This document shows, one piece after another, positions 28,662 through 36,744 of a stretch of DNA of 64,000 nucleotides. The stretch lies in the NCBI RefSeq assembly GCF_017912535.1, contig NZ_JAERQK010000002.1, positions 432,401-496,400 of the forward strand, given 5' to 3'. Under the pieces are notes generated by a model. It was not told where the DNA came from. It did not search any database and saw only the letters and a program-made list of their open reading frames with translations. The stretch's first letter is position 1. Each line of letters starts with the position of its first letter. This DNA is from Motiliproteus sediminis. GTDB taxonomy: Bacteria > Pseudomonadota > Gammaproteobacteria > Pseudomonadales > Balneatricaceae. Position numbers and translations under genes: made by a program.

Positions 28662-29225
28662 ATGAAATCATCTATGAAAGCTCTTGTTAAAAAAATAATA
28701 AGAATGATATTTGGTGATTACGGCATTTATCATATTTATACGTTAGACCTGAAAAGTTCTAATTTAGAAAGCAGTGTGGCTTATAACACGAAGATTCAAC
28801 TAATAACTGGAGCCGATATAGCGGCAAGCAGTGATAATTTAATTCAACAACAAGCGTGGTACGCAGGAGACGGAAGCTATGCCTACGGCTACATCGACAA
28901 TGGCCGTTTGATTGGAGTTTGTTTTTTCTGGTACGGCGAGCGCTATCGAAAGCGTAACTTTTGGCCTCTTCAGCCCTACCAAGCAAAATTAGTTCAGATT
29001 GTGTCATTGCCTGATTGTCGTGGACAGGGAGTAGCTCCAGCCCTGATAAATTACTCTGCTGCTAGGCTTTCAGAGCAAGGCTTCCATCAACTATTTGCCC
29101 GCATTTGGCATTCAAACACTTCTTCAGTTAAGGCATTTTCCAAGGCTGGCTGGATACGTATCGCTAAAGTAATAGAAGTTAATCCATTGAGACTTGATCG
29201 CTCTTGGAAAATCAAGTTCAAATAG
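28662..29225 (+). CDS. GNAT-family N-acetyltransferase
   Basis: A 187-residue protein with a C-terminal GNAT domain: the acetyl-CoA loop is at LVQIVSLPDCRGQGVAPALI (residues about 107-126), followed by FARIWHSNTSSVKAFSKAGW, the usual late strand. The first 60 residues are not recognised. It begins eight bases after the FemAB-like gene, third in the island operon. The substrate is unknown; by context it would modify the same glycan or precursor. The base composition is AT-rich like its two neighbours, supporting joint acquisition. Confidence 0.8.
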   Translation: MKSSMKALVKKIIRMIFGDYGIYHIYTLDLKSSNLESSVAYNTKIQLITGADIAASSDNLIQQQAWYAGDGSYAYGYIDNGRLIGVCFFWYGERYRKRNFWPLQPYQAKLVQIVSLPDCRGQGVAPALINYSAARLSEQGFHQLFARIWHSNTSSVKAFSKAGWIRIAKVIEVNPLRLDRSWKIKFK

Positions 29226-29280
29226 TAAAGACCAGTTTCTGGTCCTCTGATTTTGATTGGCTCATATCAACTTTTTATTT

Positions 29281-29511
29281 TCAGGCATGTAAGATGGCCT
29301 TGATACATACTTTTTCTTCTTCAGCGCACTGGAAATGGTCAGCTTTTATGGTGCGCATATATCCTTTGTACCCTCCGCTGCCGTCAGGTCTGAGTAGAAA
29401 AGTGTCTGCTATCTGGGAAAAACTGATGTCGACTCGATATTGCGTTAGAGTAGCCTGACCGTCTGCTTTGTTCGCAAAGCAGACACCAGTACCAACCACA
29501 AGCAGCATCAC
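29281..29511 (-). CDS. Small putative secreted protein, possibly cut at its 5' end by the island border
   Basis: A 76-residue frame on the minus strand with a signal-peptide-like start (MMLLVVGTGVCFANKADGQ) and a polar C-terminal part with two cysteines (FQCAEEEKVCIKA). The initiation region GTGATG follows an AAGG-type site, but the open frame continues a few codons upstream into the displaced ettA fragment. The original gene may therefore have begun beyond the junction and lost its true N-terminus. I do not recognise the family. It has the island's AT-rich composition. It could be a remnant rather than an expressed gene. Confidence 0.4.
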   Translation of the reverse strand: MMLLVVGTGVCFANKADGQATLTQYRVDISFSQIADTFLLRPDGSGGYKGYMRTIKADHFQCAEEEKVCIKAILHA

Positions 29512-29525
29512 CTTATCGATCCACT

Positions 29526-29609
29526 TGGCACGAGTACGAAGAGGACTGCAAACAACGCGGTATCAATACCGATCCGCACCGGATCAAGTACAAGAAAATT
29601 GATGCCTGA
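29526..29609 (+). pseudogene. Displaced 3' end of ettA (27 codons plus stop)
   Basis: In frame from TGG 29526 to TGA 29607-29609 the DNA encodes WHEYEEDCKQRG and then TDPHRIKYKKIDA. This aligns without gaps to the last 27 residues of the intact EttA ([12 protein letters not shown] and [13 protein letters not shown]). It has no start codon or upstream homology and is followed by its own terminator. Its codons are GC-rich like the body of ettA, so it looks like the native end displaced by the island. Confidence 0.88.
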
Positions 29610-29626
29610 CGGACAACTGTGAACAG

Positions 29627-29660
29627 AATAAAGGGCGCCTGACGGCGCCCTTTATTATTC
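29627..29660 (+). terminator. Terminator of the displaced ettA end (right copy)
   Basis: A perfect 13-bp stem, AATAAAGGGCGCC (29627-29639) and GGCGCCCTTTATT (29644-29656), with loop TGAC and a T-rich tail. It now has no complete gene upstream apart from the island. Confidence 0.85.
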
Positions 29661-29823
29661 GGCCACCCGACGACACTGGCCCTGTCGAACTGATACAGGT
29701 CATACCTCGACCACAAATCAGACAACCCGCTTGCATTAGACCAAAGACTGTATTTATCTAGCCGGAAAGTCAGGTAGTCGTGGTAAGGCCGACACGGAAT
29801 GCGGCCCGGTAGGCAGTAAGGAT

Positions 29824-32274
29824 ATGACGCGTCTTTGTTGGAGACGTTTAACTCAGGTTGCATCGCACTGGGGCCGGACCCTGGGGCTGTTAGGCTGCGT
29901 GGCCGCGTACACCCATGCCCAACCTGTGGCTGACGACCTTCCAGATGGGGCCTTGAAGCCGCTTCGAATCGCTACGCTGGCCTTTCGGCCGACAGCACAA
30001 GTACGCCAACGCTGGCAACCGATCGCCGACTACCTCAACCAGACGCTTCCGCAGTTTCGGTTCGAGATCATACCGCTCCGTCACGCCGAACTGAGCAGGG
30101 CGGTTCGCCGGCAAGAGGTGGATTTTGCCCTTACCCATCCTGACGACTACATCCAGCTACGCACGCACACCGCGCTGACACCGATCGCCACGCTGATGCC
30201 GGTCGCCGAAGGCGGTCCGCGTTCGCAGTTTGGCGGCGTCATCTTCACGCGCGCGGACCGTGAGGATATCAACACCCTCTTTGACCTGCAGGACAAGACA
30301 CTGATTGCCCCTCGGGCCAACGCCCTCGGGGTTTACATCGCCCAGCAGTGGACTCTCAGGAAGGATGCTGGCCTTGAGATTGACAAGGTATTCAGTGCCC
30401 AACGCTTCATCGGCCCGCCGGTGGACAACACCGTCCGCGCCATTCTTAACTCGGAGGCGGATGTCGGCTTTGTCCGCACCGGTGTGCTGGAGAGCATGGC
30501 CGAACACGGCACGCTGGCCCTCTCCGACATCAAAGTGATCAACCGGCAGCCGGCGTCAATGTTTCCACTGCTGCTCTCGACCGACCTCTATCCGGAGTGG
30601 CCGCTGCTGGCGCTGCCCCATGTCAGCGCCCAGATCGGCGCCACCATCGCCAATCAACTGCAGTGGATGACCCGTTACGATCCGGGGTCGGCCGAACGGA
30701 TCGGCTACGGTTTCGTCCCGCCGATGGATTACAACCCGATCGAGTCAGTACTGCTGGCACTGGATCTGCACCCCCGCTCGCGGGAACGGGCTACCGCCGC
30801 CCTCACCGAACGCTTTACCCGCTACGCGGCTATTACCGCCGCAGCCCTTTGCTTTGGCGCCATCTTGCTGATCGCCTACCTCAAACGCCTCAATGCCACC
30901 CTGCTGGATGCCAACCGCAAGCTTCGCCTGCACGACCGGCTGCTGGAACGGCTGGGCGACGGGGTTTACTGCATGAGCCAAGACGGTCAGACCCAGTTTA
31001 TGAACCTGGCAGCACAACAGATGCTGGGGTTTACCCAGAGTGAAGTCCTGGCAAAGAATTCCCACGCGCTGTTTCACCACCACCGCAAGGACGGTTCGCC
31101 TTACCCCAGCGATGAGTGCCCCGCCTACCAGACCTTGCAGGACGGCGCGCCGCGGCTTTCCGAAGAGTGGTTTATTCGCAAGGACGGCAGCCTGTTCCCG
31201 GTCGAGCTCAAGGCCTCCAGTATCACCCTTGACGACAGCAGCTGCGTTGCCGTGGTGTTCCGCGACATCAGCGAACAGTATGCCCTGCGCGAAGAAGCCC
31301 GCTTTCAGCGCAACCTGCTGCAAAATGTCGTCGATGCTACCCCGGACCTGATCTTCTTCAAGGATGGTGAGGGGCATTATCTGGGCTGCAACCGCGCCTT
31401 TGGGCACTTTACCGGCGCCCATACCGATACCATCCCGGGGCTGACCGACTACGATCTGTTCGATACGCAGACCGCCGACTTCTTCCGTCGGAAGGACCGC
31501 GAAATGCTGGCGGCGCGCAAGACGCGCAAAAACGAGGAGTGGGTTACCTACCCCGACGGCCGACGAGCCCTGCTGGAGACCCAGAAAACCCCGCTGCGTG
31601 ACACCCGGGGCGAGATCGACGGACTGGTCGGCATCAGCCGTGACATCACCCAGCGCAAACAGGCCGAAGAGAAGGTCGCCCGCATGGCCTTTTATGACCC
31701 TCTCACCCAGCTCCCCAACCGGCGAATGCTGGTAGACCGGCTCGAAAACCTGCTGGCGCTATGCAACCGCAACCAGCACTACGGCGCGCTGATGATGATC
31801 GACCTTGACCACTTCAAGGAGATCAATGACAACGAGGGCCACGACGCGGGCGATCAGGTGCTGGTAGCCACCAGCCACAGACTGCTGGAATCGATCCGCA
31901 CGACCGACACCGCCGCCCGTCTCGGCGGGGACGAATTCGTGATCGTGCTGGCAGAACTGGGGGAGAATGCCCATCAGGCGAACCAACATGCCAGCAGGGT
32001 TGCCGCGACCATTCTGGAGCGCGTCGGGGCCCCTCACCGGATCGGTTCCCACAGCTATTGCACCACCCCCAGTATCGGCATCGTACTGTTTAGTGACGAC
32101 AGCCTCAGCACCGACCAACTGCTCAAGCATGCCGACCAGGCGATGTACAACGCCAAGCAGCGCGGGAGAAACCGCTTTCAGTTTGCCGCCAGCAACACCC
32201 CACAGGCGGCCCAATGCCAGCACTCCGTCAACGACCAACCACCGCCGCACGACGAGGACACCAGCCCCACCTAG
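29824..32274 (+). CDS. PhnD-like sensor diguanylate cyclase (SBP-TM-PAS-PAS-GGDEF)
   Basis: An 816-residue membrane sensor. After a signal sequence, residues about 45-320 form a PhnD/TauA-type periplasmic binding domain (LRIATLAFRPTAQVRQRW). A membrane helix follows at 336-352 (ITAAALCFGAILLIAYL), then two PAS domains (starting near 373 and 497) and a GGDEF domain with the intact catalytic motif RLGGDEF at about residue 699. It should convert a periplasmic ligand, perhaps a phosphonate-like anion or similar small molecule, into c-di-GMP synthesis. There is no EAL domain. It is alone between the ettA fragment and the convergent pyk. The ligand is not predictable. Confidence 0.9.
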   Translation: MTRLCWRRLTQVASHWGRTLGLLGCVAAYTHAQPVADDLPDGALKPLRIATLAFRPTAQVRQRWQPIADYLNQTLPQFRFEIIPLRHAELSRAVRRQEVDFALTHPDDYIQLRTHTALTPIATLMPVAEGGPRSQFGGVIFTRADREDINTLFDLQDKTLIAPRANALGVYIAQQWTLRKDAGLEIDKVFSAQRFIGPPVDNTVRAILNSEADVGFVRTGVLESMAEHGTLALSDIKVINRQPASMFPLLLSTDLYPEWPLLALPHVSAQIGATIANQLQWMTRYDPGSAERIGYGFVPPMDYNPIESVLLALDLHPRSRERATAALTERFTRYAAITAAALCFGAILLIAYLKRLNATLLDANRKLRLHDRLLERLGDGVYCMSQDGQTQFMNLAAQQMLGFTQSEVLAKNSHALFHHHRKDGSPYPSDECPAYQTLQDGAPRLSEEWFIRKDGSLFPVELKASSITLDDSSCVAVVFRDISEQYALREEARFQRNLLQNVVDATPDLIFFKDGEGHYLGCNRAFGHFTGAHTDTIPGLTDYDLFDTQTADFFRRKDREMLAARKTRKNEEWVTYPDGRRALLETQKTPLRDTRGEIDGLVGISRDITQRKQAEEKVARMAFYDPLTQLPNRRMLVDRLENLLALCNRNQHYGALMMIDLDHFKEINDNEGHDAGDQVLVATSHRLLESIRTTDTAARLGGDEFVIVLAELGENAHQANQHASRVAATILERVGAPHRIGSHSYCTTPSIGIVLFSDDSLSTDQLLKHADQAMYNAKQRGRNRFQFAASNTPQAAQCQHSVNDQPPPHDEDTSPT

Positions 32275-32286
32275 CAGACTGCCGGC

Positions 32287-33723
32287 TTAACCGACCGTCA
32301 ACACCTTGCAGCTGTTGGTGCCACCCACGGCCGCGTAATCATCGCCGTGGGTCAACAACACCAGATCACCGGGCTGCAGGCGCCCGGCCGCCTTGAGGGT
32401 TTCCAGCGCGCGATCAGCCACCTTGACGATATCAACGTCGGTGAAGTCAAAATGCACCGGATAAACGCCGCGATACAGCGCCGTGCGACTCAGGGTGTGC
32501 GGATGCTGCGACAGGGAGTAGATCGGCAGACCGGAACTGATCCGCGACAGCAGCAACGGGGTGTCACCGGATTCGGTCAGCGCCACGATCGCCTTGACCC
32601 CCTGCAGGTGGTTGGCGGCGTACATGGTCGCCATCGCCACGGCCTCATTGATATCAGTGAACTGTTTATCCATACGGTGCCGGGAGACGTTGACGCTGGG
32701 GTGTTTTTCAGCACCGATACAGACCTTGGCCATCGCCTCGACGGTTTCCACCGGATAGCTCCCCGCTGCGGTCTCACCGGACAGCATCACCGCGTCGGTG
32801 CCGTCGAGTACCGCATTCGCCACGTCCATCACCTCGGCACGGGTGGGCATGGGGTTGGCGATCATCGACTCCATCATCTGGGTGGCGGTAATCACCACCC
32901 GGTTAAGCTGGCGTGCACGCCGGATCAAACGCTTCTGCACCCCCATCAACTCGGGATCGCCGATCTCGACCCCGAGATCCCCGCGCGCAACCATGACTGC
33001 ATCCGAGGCGAGGATGATGTCGTCAATCGCCGCATCGCTGGCCACGGTTTCGGCCCGCTCCACCTTGGCTACCAGCCGCGCGTTCAATCCTGCCGCCTGC
33101 GCCAGCTCCCGGGCATAAGCCATATCACGGCCGTTACGGGGGAAAGAGATGGCCAGATAATCGACCCCGATGGCCGCCGCGGTCTGGATATCCGCCTTGT
33201 CCTTGTCGGTCAACGCCGCCGCGGAAAGTCCCCCACCCTGCTTATTGATCCCCTTGTTGTCGGACAGGGGACCACCCACCGCGACCCGGGTTTTCACCGC
33301 GGCGCCATCAATGGCGGTCACTTCCAACTGCACCCGGCCGTCATCCAGCAACAACCGGTCGCCCGCCACCAGATCCTGCGGTAGCGCCTTGTAATCCAGT
33401 CCTACTCGCTGCTGATCGCCAGCGCCCTTGGCCAACGCGCCGTCTAGGATGAACTCATCCCCCACCGCTAGCATGACCTTGCCGTCACGAAAGGTAGAGA
33501 TACGGATCTTGGGCCCCTGCAGGTCGCCCAGAATGGCGACATGGATACCCAGACGCGCGGCGATCTCACGCACCTGGCGCGCACGCTCGATGTGGTCCTC
33601 TGCCGAACCGTGGGAGAAATTCAGCCGCACGGTATTGGCCCCCGCGCGCAGAATCTTTTCAAGGTTGTGGTCCCGGTCGGTGGCGGGCCCCAGGGTGGTC
33701 ACGATTTTGGTACGGTGAAACAT
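32287..33723 (-). CDS. pyk: Pyruvate kinase
   Basis: A 478-residue glycolytic enzyme converting phosphoenolpyruvate and ADP to pyruvate and ATP. Signatures are the N-terminal [23 protein letters not shown], the catalytic-lysine segment [30 protein letters not shown] and [13 protein letters not shown]. The length and sequence style fit the PykA/PykF group; which of the two cannot be decided here. The 3' end is 12 bp from the convergent diguanylate cyclase gene with no clear terminator between. The region upstream (33724-33824) carries its promoter and the end of the cupredoxin gene. Confidence 0.96.
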   Translation of the reverse strand: MFHRTKIVTTLGPATDRDHNLEKILRAGANTVRLNFSHGSAEDHIERARQVREIAARLGIHVAILGDLQGPKIRISTFRDGKVMLAVGDEFILDGALAKGAGDQQRVGLDYKALPQDLVAGDRLLLDDGRVQLEVTAIDGAAVKTRVAVGGPLSDNKGINKQGGGLSAAALTDKDKADIQTAAAIGVDYLAISFPRNGRDMAYARELAQAAGLNARLVAKVERAETVASDAAIDDIILASDAVMVARGDLGVEIGDPELMGVQKRLIRRARQLNRVVITATQMMESMIANPMPTRAEVMDVANAVLDGTDAVMLSGETAAGSYPVETVEAMAKVCIGAEKHPSVNVSRHRMDKQFTDINEAVAMATMYAANHLQGVKAIVALTESGDTPLLLSRISSGLPIYSLSQHPHTLSRTALYRGVYPVHFDFTDVDIVKVADRALETLKAAGRLQPGDLVLLTHGDDYAAVGGTNSCKVLTVG

Positions 33724-33824
33724 GATGCGAACAAACCCCTATAGAAGGATCGATTGGATAGCGCCCATGATACGCCGATTCATGACCTGTTGATGACCGC
33801 CGCGGCGGTTTTTAATGTGCGGGG

Positions 33825-34334
33825 TTAAGGATCGACCACCAACCGCCCCACCATGCCCGCCGCACGATGATTGGGTACAAAGCAGTCAAGCAGATAAACG
33901 CCGGGATCCTTGATAAACAGGAAAATATCACGGTCCGTCAGGGGGGCTACAGGAATGTGGTGCTGCCCTCGGGGCACAAAGCTGCCCATGAGGTTGACCG
34001 GCTCGGCACCCAGGCGGAAAAACTCCTCGCCGCCGAAATAGTGGGTCACCAGCGCGGTATTGCTGAGCCGCACCCGCACCACCGTGCCCGAGCGAAAATG
34101 GAGCTCGGCGGGGGAGAACTGAAAGTCGGACAGAATCACATATTCGGTTGCCCCGACAAACTCTTTCTGGCCGGTAACCTCGTTGACCTGCACCACCCCT
34201 TGCAGAGCCTGTTCACGCAGTGCGCGGTATTCATCCGCCGGGCGCAGCGGCGGCTGCTCAAGCGGGACTGCCGGGGGTGGCGCAGCACTGCAACCCGCAA
34301 CCAGGACAATCAGAAAGAAGAACGCTAGCCGCAT
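33825..34334 (-). CDS. Cupredoxin-domain lipoprotein
   Basis: A 169-residue predicted lipoprotein: the signal ends in LVAGC with the acylated C15. The C-terminal cupredoxin fold (residues about 65-169) shows a complete type-1 copper ligand set, with an early histidine in THYFGGEE and the loop DCFVPNHRAAGM, where Cys, His and Met are spaced four apart. Such proteins carry electrons or bind copper in the periplasm; this one resembles plastocyanin-like and NosZ-tail-like domains. There is no neighbouring cytochrome or copper gene. It is upstream of pyk on the same strand but probably separately expressed. Confidence 0.8.
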   Translation of the reverse strand: MRLAFFFLIVLVAGCSAAPPPAVPLEQPPLRPADEYRALREQALQGVVQVNEVTGQKEFVGATEYVILSDFQFSPAELHFRSGTVVRVRLSNTALVTHYFGGEEFFRLGAEPVNLMGSFVPRGQHHIPVAPLTDRDIFLFIKDPGVYLLDCFVPNHRAAGMVGRLVVDP

Positions 34335-34530
34335 GATTAAGTTTCACTTTTTCGCATGACGATGGGTAAAACATAGTGCTCACCCGGGCTAAACGCCATT
34401 TCCAATGCTGAACAACTGCGGTTGGCATTCAAGCACACTGAACCCCGCACGCAGCGATGAACAAGCGGTAGTTGCGACACCCCACGCCCGTGCTATGATC
34501 GCCGCCCGCCACGCGTAGAGAATATTGATC

Positions 34531-35136
34531 ATGTCGTTGTTAATTTCGAGCTGGATTCAGTTCTTCTTTCTATTCGCGCCCTTTTTCGTGGTCTCGATGT
34601 TTCTGTCGCTGACACGGGGCTGCAGCGCGGGCGAGCGCCGCGCCACCGCCAACCGCGCGGTACTGGCCGCGCTGGTGACTGCGCTGACCCTGTTCTTCTT
34701 CGGCCAGCCACTGTTCAACATTCTGGGAATCACCCTGGATTCGTTCCGCGTTGGCGCTGGCGTGTTGCTGTTTCTCTCCGCCATCAGTCTGGTCAAAGAC
34801 GGAGTGCGCTCCCACGCCGACGTCCCCGAGCAGAGCCGCGATGACGTCTCGGTGGTGCCTCTGGCGATCCCCACCATCATCGGCCCGGCGACCATCGGTG
34901 CGATTCTGGTTATCGGTGCCGAACTGAACGGCTGGGACACGGCATGGGGGCTTGGCGGACTGCTGCTGGCGCTGCTCTGTCTGCTGGTGCTGCTGCACGC
35001 CGCCGCGCGTATCGAGAAGCTGCTGGGCAGCAACGGGCTGAATATTCTCAGCAAAATTACCGGGCTGGTGCTGGCAGCGATGGCCTGCGAGATTATTGTT
35101 GCTGGCTTGCGCGGCTTTGCGGCGACGTTCAATTAA
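34531..35136 (+). CDS. MarC/UPF0056 family integral membrane protein
   Basis: A 201-residue inner-membrane protein with six predicted helices arranged as two repeats. The family shows FAPFFVVSMFLSLT near the start, GITLDSFRVGAGVLLFLSA in the middle and VVPLAIPTIIGPATIGAI in the second half, with KITGLVLAAMACEIIVAG at the end. Despite the old name it has no proven role in antibiotic resistance and its substrate is unknown. The start ATG 34531 is preferred over TTG 34525. It lies alone; the upstream 190 bp hold its promoter. Confidence 0.85.
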   Translation: MSLLISSWIQFFFLFAPFFVVSMFLSLTRGCSAGERRATANRAVLAALVTALTLFFFGQPLFNILGITLDSFRVGAGVLLFLSAISLVKDGVRSHADVPEQSRDDVSVVPLAIPTIIGPATIGAILVIGAELNGWDTAWGLGGLLLALLCLLVLLHAAARIEKLLGSNGLNILSKITGLVLAAMACEIIVAGLRGFAATFN

Positions 35137-35235
35137 CCGGTTGGTTGAGCGATGAAGCCCGAGCGATCAGCAGACAGGCATACCCCTTGGTGGGCCGGCG
35201 GAGCTGCCCCCCGGTTGCGGGCCTGGCCGCTGCGC

Positions 35236-36144
35236 TCAACCATTCAGCAAGCGCTCAGCCATATCGGAATCGAGCAGCTGTTCGGTGAACCAGCGCTGGG
35301 CTCGACCACCCTGCCCCCGTCGCCACGCCAGTTGCAACGGTACCGGCGGCCGCGGGGTGTCGGTCTGCAATGCCACCAGCACCCCCTGCTCCAGCTCCGC
35401 TCGTACCCGCCCGCGCGCCACATGGCCCACTCCGGCGCCAGCCACAATAGCGGCCACTTTTTGCGCGTGGGTCGGCACCGTCAGCCGGCGCTGCCCGTCG
35501 AGCAGCCCCACCGACAGCTGCGACAGATTGCGAGCGCTATCGGCGATCACCACATTGGGAAACTGGCCCACCGCAGCCAAAGACAGGGGGGCATCCACTT
35601 GCACCAGCGGATGCGTGGGCGCGGCCACCAGCACAAACGCCATCTCCCCCAGTAACGCCGTTTCCATCCCGGTCACCGGTGACGGGCCAGAAGCCCCGAC
35701 CACCAGATCACAGCGCTCACTCACCAGCGCATCCCAGCTGCCGGCCAATACCTCCTCGGTGACTCGCACCCGGGTCGGCTGTCGCTGGCGATAGAACCGT
35801 TCGACCAGCTCGTAAAAGGGCGACGGGTCAACCACGGTTTCCACTGCGATCACCAGCTCCACCTCCCAACCGCTGGCCACCGCGCGGGCCTGCAGCGACA
35901 GCTCATCACTGGCCTGCAGAATCAGACGCCCCTGCTCCAGCACCAGCCGCCCCACCGCCGTGAGACGCGAACGCCGACCATCGCGCTCAAACAGGCTGAC
36001 CCCAAGATCCTCCTCCAGCTTCTGTACCGCATAGGTGATCGCCGACGGCACCCGAAACAACTCCTCCGCCGCCGCCGCAAAGCTGCCGCGGCGTTCAATG
36101 GCGTCCAGTACACGCAAGGCATCCAAAGTGAGCGGCGAAGTCAT
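35236..36144 (-). CDS. LysR-family transcriptional regulator
   Basis: A 302-residue LysR regulator: N-terminal winged helix (LDAIERRGSFAAAAEELF, then PSAITYAVQKLEEDLGVSLF) and a C-terminal co-inducer domain in two lobes. It diverges from a doxX-pirin pair with a 118-bp gap carrying a perfect 10-bp inverted repeat, and relatives in this arrangement are known to control DoxX/pirin-type genes. It probably activates or represses that pair in response to an unknown small molecule, perhaps a quinone or flavonoid-like compound; this is inference. The start ATG is placed just beside the operator. Confidence 0.92.
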   Translation of the reverse strand: MTSPLTLDALRVLDAIERRGSFAAAAEELFRVPSAITYAVQKLEEDLGVSLFERDGRRSRLTAVGRLVLEQGRLILQASDELSLQARAVASGWEVELVIAVETVVDPSPFYELVERFYRQRQPTRVRVTEEVLAGSWDALVSERCDLVVGASGPSPVTGMETALLGEMAFVLVAAPTHPLVQVDAPLSLAAVGQFPNVVIADSARNLSQLSVGLLDGQRRLTVPTHAQKVAAIVAGAGVGHVARGRVRAELEQGVLVALQTDTPRPPVPLQLAWRRGQGGRAQRWFTEQLLDSDMAERLLNG

Positions 36145-36150
36145 AGTTCA

Positions 36151-36179
36151 AATAATCTGAATATTTCGCTCAGATTATT
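36151..36179. promoter_or_regulatory. Inverted-repeat operator between lysR and doxX-pirin
   Basis: AATAATCTGA (36151-36160) and TCAGATTATT (36170-36179) form a perfect 10-bp inverted repeat spaced by nine bases, with the LysR T-N11-A pattern inside. It lies seven bases from the lysR start, so it fits autoregulation and control of the divergent pair. Confidence 0.7.
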
Positions 36180-36262
36180 CCGATTTTTTTACTCGGGTAC
36201 AAGCCATACCATGATCTCAACAGCAACAAGCAGCCAGAAAAACCCAACTTTTGGAGAGAATC

Positions 36263-36706
36263 ATGAGCACACAAATCCTGAACAAAATTGTGACTTCACG
36301 CACCGGTTACGACGCGCTGGCACTGCGCCTGCCCCTCGGAATCATTCTTGCCGCCCACGGCGCGCAAAAACTGTTTGGCTGGTTCGGCGGTTACGGTCTG
36401 GAAGGCACTGGCCAATGGATGGCTTCGATCGGTCTGGAGCCGGGGTTTCTGATGGCCCTGCTCGCCGGTAGCGCCGAGTTTTTTGGCGGCATCGCGCTGC
36501 TGCTTGGCCTACTGACCCGCCCGGCAGCGCTGGTCGCAGCCTTCACCATGGTGGTCGCTATCCTGTCAGTACACTGGGAGAACGGGCTATTCATGAGCAA
36601 CAACGGCTACGAGTTTGCCCTCAGTCTGCTGGCTGCCAGCGTGGCCCTGACCCTGCGCGGCGGCGGTAGCCTGGCACTGGACAACCAGCTGCATCGGGTA
36701 CACTAA
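36263..36706 (+). CDS. DoxX-family membrane protein of the pirin-linked type
   Basis: A 147-residue four-helix inner-membrane protein. TM1 is LRLPLGIILAAHGAQKLFGW and the HGAQKLFGWFGGYG motif is typical of the DoxX branch that neighbours pirin genes; the second helix pair follows AGSAEFFGGIALLLG. The start ATG 36263 has GGAGAGAA just ahead; a TTG at 36251 falls on that site. It is likely co-transcribed with the pirin gene 38 bp downstream and controlled by the divergent LysR regulator. The biochemical role is unknown, but the family is tied to redox stress. Confidence 0.88.
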   Translation: MSTQILNKIVTSRTGYDALALRLPLGIILAAHGAQKLFGWFGGYGLEGTGQWMASIGLEPGFLMALLAGSAEFFGGIALLLGLLTRPAALVAAFTMVVAILSVHWENGLFMSNNGYEFALSLLAASVALTLRGGGSLALDNQLHRVH

Positions 36707-36744
36707 CCAACAGGGCCACACGCCCCCTATCTCTGGAGATTGCC

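Larger units (their letters stand above)
26340..29525. mobile_element. AT-rich three-gene island inserted at the ettA 3' end
   Basis: Between the ettA stop and a displaced ettA 3' fragment lies about 3.1 kb of visibly AT-rich DNA with different codon use, encoding a polysaccharide deacetylase and two GNAT-type enzymes. Both borders carry an ettA C-terminal coding end followed by a terminator of the same design (AAGGGCGC stem at left, AAGGGCGCC stem at right), so the island is flanked by diverged direct repeats of the ettA end. No integrase, transposase or terminal inverted repeat is seen, so entry may have been by homologous recombination or by an element now lost. Exact borders are approximate. 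Confidence 0.75.

Noticed and set aside
29513..29863. A 116-residue minus-strand frame covering the displaced ettA end
   Set aside because: It runs through a terminator hairpin and the promoter region of the PhnD/GGDEF gene; the ettA homology is on the other strand.
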